Notes under the pieces: generated by a model | Told to the model about the DNA's origin: nothing | Database searches by the model: none | Seen by the model: the letters and a program-made list of their open reading frames with translations, nothing else | Source: Verrucomicrobiota bacterium | Lineage (GTDB): Bacteria; Verrucomicrobiota; Verrucomicrobiia; Verrucomicrobiales; Akkermansiaceae | Assembly (NCBI GenBank): GCA_026397695.1 | Contig: JAPLUJ010000646.1 | Location: 1 to 27,114 of the forward strand | Reading direction: 5' to 3' | DNA length: 27,114 bases | Shown here: positions 25,118 to 27,114 of the stretch, piece after piece | How positions within the stretch are numbered: the stretch's first letter is position 1 | Layout: every line of letters starts with the position of its first letter | Position numbers and translations under genes: made by a program

Positions 25118-25831
25118 TCAAAAGGAGTATTTCGGCCAGTCATTCTCGGCGAACACCAGCATCCCGGCGGTTTCCAAGCGTTTGATCACGTTCGCCACTT
25201 CCACACCATTCGCGTCTTTTCCGATCAAGTGGCCGATCTTCGATTGCAACGACTTTCGTCGTGTTGGAAGACTACTCGAGCTCTTCACGAAATCATCCCA
25301 CACCCGCTCGTAGCCCTCATTGGCTGTAAGATCACTCACCTTCTTCTGCGCCACCTTCTTGGCAGTAACCTTCGTGGCCACTTTTTTCGCCGCCACCTTC
25401 TTCACGGGTACCTTCTTCACCACGGGCTTTTCCATGATCGGTTCACTCACCGGAAGCTTTTTCCCCGGCCACGTGAATGTGAGCTCGGCGCAGTTCGCAT
25501 GGCGCTGCACGTTGATGTGCCGGGCCCGCAGATGATCGATCAGCGGGTCAAAGCCTCCATCTTTGGAGACAATGTGATAATAGGCCGTGGGATCCGCAAG
25601 CACCGCGCGGCCGAGATAGTATGCAAGGGCGAAATCCAGCGCGTTTTGCCCCGATGACTTCAGCTTCACCAACCGCACGGAAGCTGAGTGCTCCATCAGT
25701 TTCTCCACCAGATCGCTATCCAGCTTCGTTTGCTTCGCGCCAACCATCAGCGTAAAGCTCACCGACTTGACTCCAATCAAGGTGAGGTCCACCTGATGGA
25801 CATTTTCAAAATCCACAAATACATGGTTCAT
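25118..25831 (-). CDS. PIN-like (NYN-type) nuclease domain protein with lysine-rich linker
   Basis: The 237-residue form starting at ATG 25829-25831 opens directly with the PIN-like strand MNHVFVDFENV. Candidate metal-binding acids are Asp7 and Glu9, Asp66 (NALDFALAYYLG), and Asp91/Asp95 (SKDGGFDPLI), as in PIN/NYN-type ribonucleases. Residues about 138-166 form a basic linker of repeated KKV/AKK blocks, like histone H1 tails, probably binding nucleic acid. The C-terminal part (about 172-237) looks like a small winged-helix domain. The frame is open to a TTG at 25978, adding 49 residues with no recognisable domain. Function is unknown; an RNA- or DNA-directed nuclease is the inference. It stands alone, antisense to the hox genes. 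Confidence 0.72.
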   Translation of the reverse strand: MNHVFVDFENVHQVDLTLIGVKSVSFTLMVGAKQTKLDSDLVEKLMEHSASVRLVKLKSSGQNALDFALAYYLGRAVLADPTAYYHIVSKDGGFDPLIDHLRARHINVQRHANCAELTFTWPGKKLPVSEPIMEKPVVKKVPVKKVAAKKVATKVTAKKVAQKKVSDLTANEGYERVWDDFVKSSSSLPTRRKSLQSKIGHLIGKDANGVEVANVIKRLETAGMLVFAENDWPKYSF

Positions 25832-26001
25832 CGGAGGTGCGAGTGGTGATGAGTCACTATCATCGCAACTGACGGCCTCGTCGTCATCGCCGTAACCAAT
25901 CCCCGCGTTCTTGAGGGGGTACAACCCGACCAATCGCCCGGCGTTTTGCGAGTAGTAGCTGGAGGTCTTCGTGTCCAAGTTAGATCGTTGGTAATGTCAC
26001 T

Positions 26002-26094
26002 CTAGTTCTCCAGACAAGGAACGAATAAATCCTTCACCATGTCGCCACGACCGGTGCGGTAAGAGAGTTGGAGCGGGATCTGCCTGAGGAGCAC
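26002..26094 (-). pseudogene. Short fragment resembling the N-terminus of PLD/helicase-type proteins
   Basis: Read on the minus strand from GTG 26092-26094 to TAG 26002-26004, the 30-residue peptide contains QIPLQLSYRTGRGDMVKDLF and VPCLEN. This resembles, from memory, the first residues of phospholipase-D-like or DEAD/DEAH helicase proteins (pattern SYRTGxGDxVxDFFVPCL), where the next residues would be the helical part of the domain. A stop follows at once, and nothing downstream continues the family. It is therefore taken as a truncated relic. It uses a TTA codon outside the GTTAG context, unlike its surroundings. Without a search the assignment is tentative. Confidence 0.4.
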
Positions 26095-26214
26095 GAGGTA
26101 AGACAAGCGGAAAGCCTGCGAGTTGGGAAGGGGAAAGACCAGGGGTCGGAGGCCAGAGGGCGCGGTCCGAACCGGCGCGGGGCGCGGTCAGAACATAGGT
26201 GGCGCGGTCAGAGG

Positions 26215-26340
26215 GAGATGGCATTCCGCGCCTATGACCCGTGCTTCGGCTGTGCCACCCACGCCAACGGCACGCTGCCACTCATCATCAATATCTACGA
26301 CCCCAGCCGCAACCTCGTTAGACAATTGTCACAATCCTGA
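26215..26340 (+). pseudogene. C-terminal tail of a second [NiFe] hydrogenase large subunit (group 3-like)
   Basis: The last 41 codons of this frame read EMAFRAYDPCFGCATHANG and continue to LVRQLSQS before TGA 26338-26340. RAYDPCxxCATH is the C-terminal nickel-binding motif (L2) of group 3 hydrogenase large subunits and differs from the [11 protein letters not shown] of the local HoxH, so it is not a simple duplicate. The L1 motif and the rest of the protein are absent. Upstream lie GC-rich imperfect repeats (GGCGCGGTC three to four times, 26159-26212). It is most likely a relic of a deleted hydrogenase gene. Confidence 0.72.
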
Positions 26341-26431
26341 GGCACCCTGCCACGTGCCGGGCAAAGGTGGCGCTGCACCGCCGGGCATGCGCGTCAACTC
26401 AAGGGACAATGGTTGTCTGTTAGGTCTCTGC

Positions 26432-26542
26432 AAGAGGGGCACGGGCAGCCTGCCCGTGGTCTGTCGTCACCCAAGAGGGGCACGGGCAGCCTGCCCGTGG
26501 TCTGTCATCACCCAAAACGGGCGGGCCGCCCGTTCCCCTCTT
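26432..26542. repeat. Tandem palindromic repeat cluster bracketed by an inverted repeat
   Basis: Two 41-bp direct units (26432-26472, 26473-26513) differ by one base. Each contains the palindrome CACGGGCA-GCC-TGCCCGTG. A third palindrome, AACGGGCGG-G-CCGCCCGTT (26516-26534), follows. The cluster starts with AAGAGGGG and ends with its complement CCCCTCTT (26535-26542). It occupies most of the gene-free stretch 26341-26650; the remainder shows only a small GTCCC/GGGAC stem near 26616-26630. It looks like a REP/MITE-like element. Confidence 0.9.
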
Positions 26543-26650
26543 GCTGCTGTGTTCCAGCAGATCAAATTTCTTCTTTTGTAATCGTGAGGGAAAATCTACG
26601 ATGCCCGCAAGGGAAGTCCCATGACGGGACGCCCCGGATAACCGCCCTGC

Positions 26651-27114
26651 ATGAAGATTTCCTGCCCCAATCCATCCTGCGGCCTGCCCCTGAGCGGCCC
26701 CAAGGCCATGCTCGGACGCCGCCATGCCTGCCCGAATTGCGGGCACTCCTTCATCTGGAGCGCTTGCTTCCACGCCGGGGATTCGTTCGTGATCTACGAC
26801 CTCGAGACGACCGGCCTGTATCCCGATGCCGACGAGTTCATCCAGATCGCCGCTGTTAGATTGCGGGCGGGTTGCGTGTGTTCGGCGGAAACGTTCTTCA
26901 GCTTTGCCCGCCCCCGCCAGCGCATTTCGTCGTTCATCACCAGCTACACGGGCATCAGCAACGACGATGTTAGGGATGCGCCGCGACCAGAAGAAGTCTT
27001 GTGCGGCTTCGCCCGTTGGGCTGGAGACTCCACCCTGATCGCGCACAACGGTTTGCGTTTCGATGGAAAATTCCTGGCAGCGACCTGCCGTCGGCACAGT
27101 TTGCCGACGCGAGA
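26651..27114 (+). CDS. DEDD-family 3'-5' exonuclease with N-terminal zinc ribbon (partial)
   Basis: The frame opens at ATG 26651 and runs off the window after 154 codons. Residues 5-29 hold two Cys pairs (CPNPSC and CPNCGHSF) typical of a zinc ribbon. The exonuclease fold follows: Exo I is VIYDLETTGLYPDADEFIQ with the catalytic D and E, then ITSYTGISNDDV, then Exo II HNGLRFDGKFL. These fit the DnaQ/PolC-epsilon type of proofreading or repair exonuclease. Exo III lies beyond the window. The zinc ribbon before the nuclease is not typical of the replicative epsilon subunit and suggests a separate enzyme. Two Val-Arg pairs are encoded as GTT-AGR, forming GTTAG. Confidence 0.85.
   Translation, partial: MKISCPNPSCGLPLSGPKAMLGRRHACPNCGHSFIWSACFHAGDSFVIYDLETTGLYPDADEFIQIAAVRLRAGCVCSAETFFSFARPRQRISSFITSYTGISNDDVRDAPRPEEVLCGFARWAGDSTLIAHNGLRFDGKFLAATCRRHSLPTR

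Noticed and set aside
25997..26281. 94-codon minus-strand frame as a gene
   Set aside because: Pro/Arg-rich and in a different frame from the recognisable fragment at 26002-26094; it also overlaps the hydrogenase tail.

Overview
The window (about 60% G+C by eye) looks like a chromosomal stretch from a member of the Verrucomicrobiota. The pointers are a Tat-exported Gfo/Idh/MocA oxidoreductase, a secreted protein of tandem 'W...DP.AA..W' repeats, a MurC-MurB fusion inside a division/cell-wall (dcw) cluster, and many short palindromic and tandem intergenic repeats. No rRNA or tRNA gene was recognised.

Layout. 1-3269 (minus): a 7-bp tandem array, ndk, a repeat protein and a Gfo/Idh/MocA oxidoreductase. 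3377-10013 (plus): a Wadjet/MksBEFG-type SMC defence cassette jetA-jetB-jetC-jetD. The jetD nuclease frame is broken, with apparent loss of sequence between its two catalytic TOPRIM motifs. 10037-18234 (minus, convergent with jet): dcw genes transcribed murG, murC-murB fusion, ddl, ftsQ, ftsA, ftsZ. The ftsZ frame is broken at the T7-loop region. 18559-19230 (plus): a DUF374 acyltransferase-like gene, divergent from murG. 19421-24776 (plus): a bidirectional NAD-linked [NiFe] hydrogenase operon hoxE-F-U-Y-H with its maturation protease hoxW. hoxE lacks its N-terminal part and hoxH is split between two frames. 24777-26650: an accessory, partly decayed zone with hairpin repeats, a PIN-like nuclease with a lysine-rich linker, an antisense fragment resembling the N-terminus of PLD/helicase proteins, and the C-terminal tail of a second [NiFe] hydrogenase. 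26651-end: the start of a zinc-ribbon DEDD exonuclease.

How the genes work together. JetABC form an SMC complex (kleisin, KITE-like subunit, ATPase) that acts on plasmid DNA, which JetD cuts. The dcw genes make UDP-MurNAc, D-Ala-D-Ala and lipid II and recruit FtsZ/FtsA/FtsQ to the septum. HoxEFU is the NAD(H)-oxidising diaphorase and HoxYH the hydrogenase, processed by HoxW.

Two genome-scale signals are not explained by the genes. (1) Heptanucleotide tandem arrays, different in sequence at each site but usually about six units (about 42 nt), fill the gap between the stop of one gene and the start of the next in at least four operons (jetA/jetB, ftsA/ftsZ, murCB/ddl, hoxH/hoxW), with another after ndk. 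(2) The tetramer TTAG is almost always preceded by G, in all codon phases and even at the cost of rare codons. Three conserved genes (jetD, ftsZ, hoxH) each carry a small apparent deletion with a frame change, so assembly error must be excluded before any of them is called a true pseudogene.
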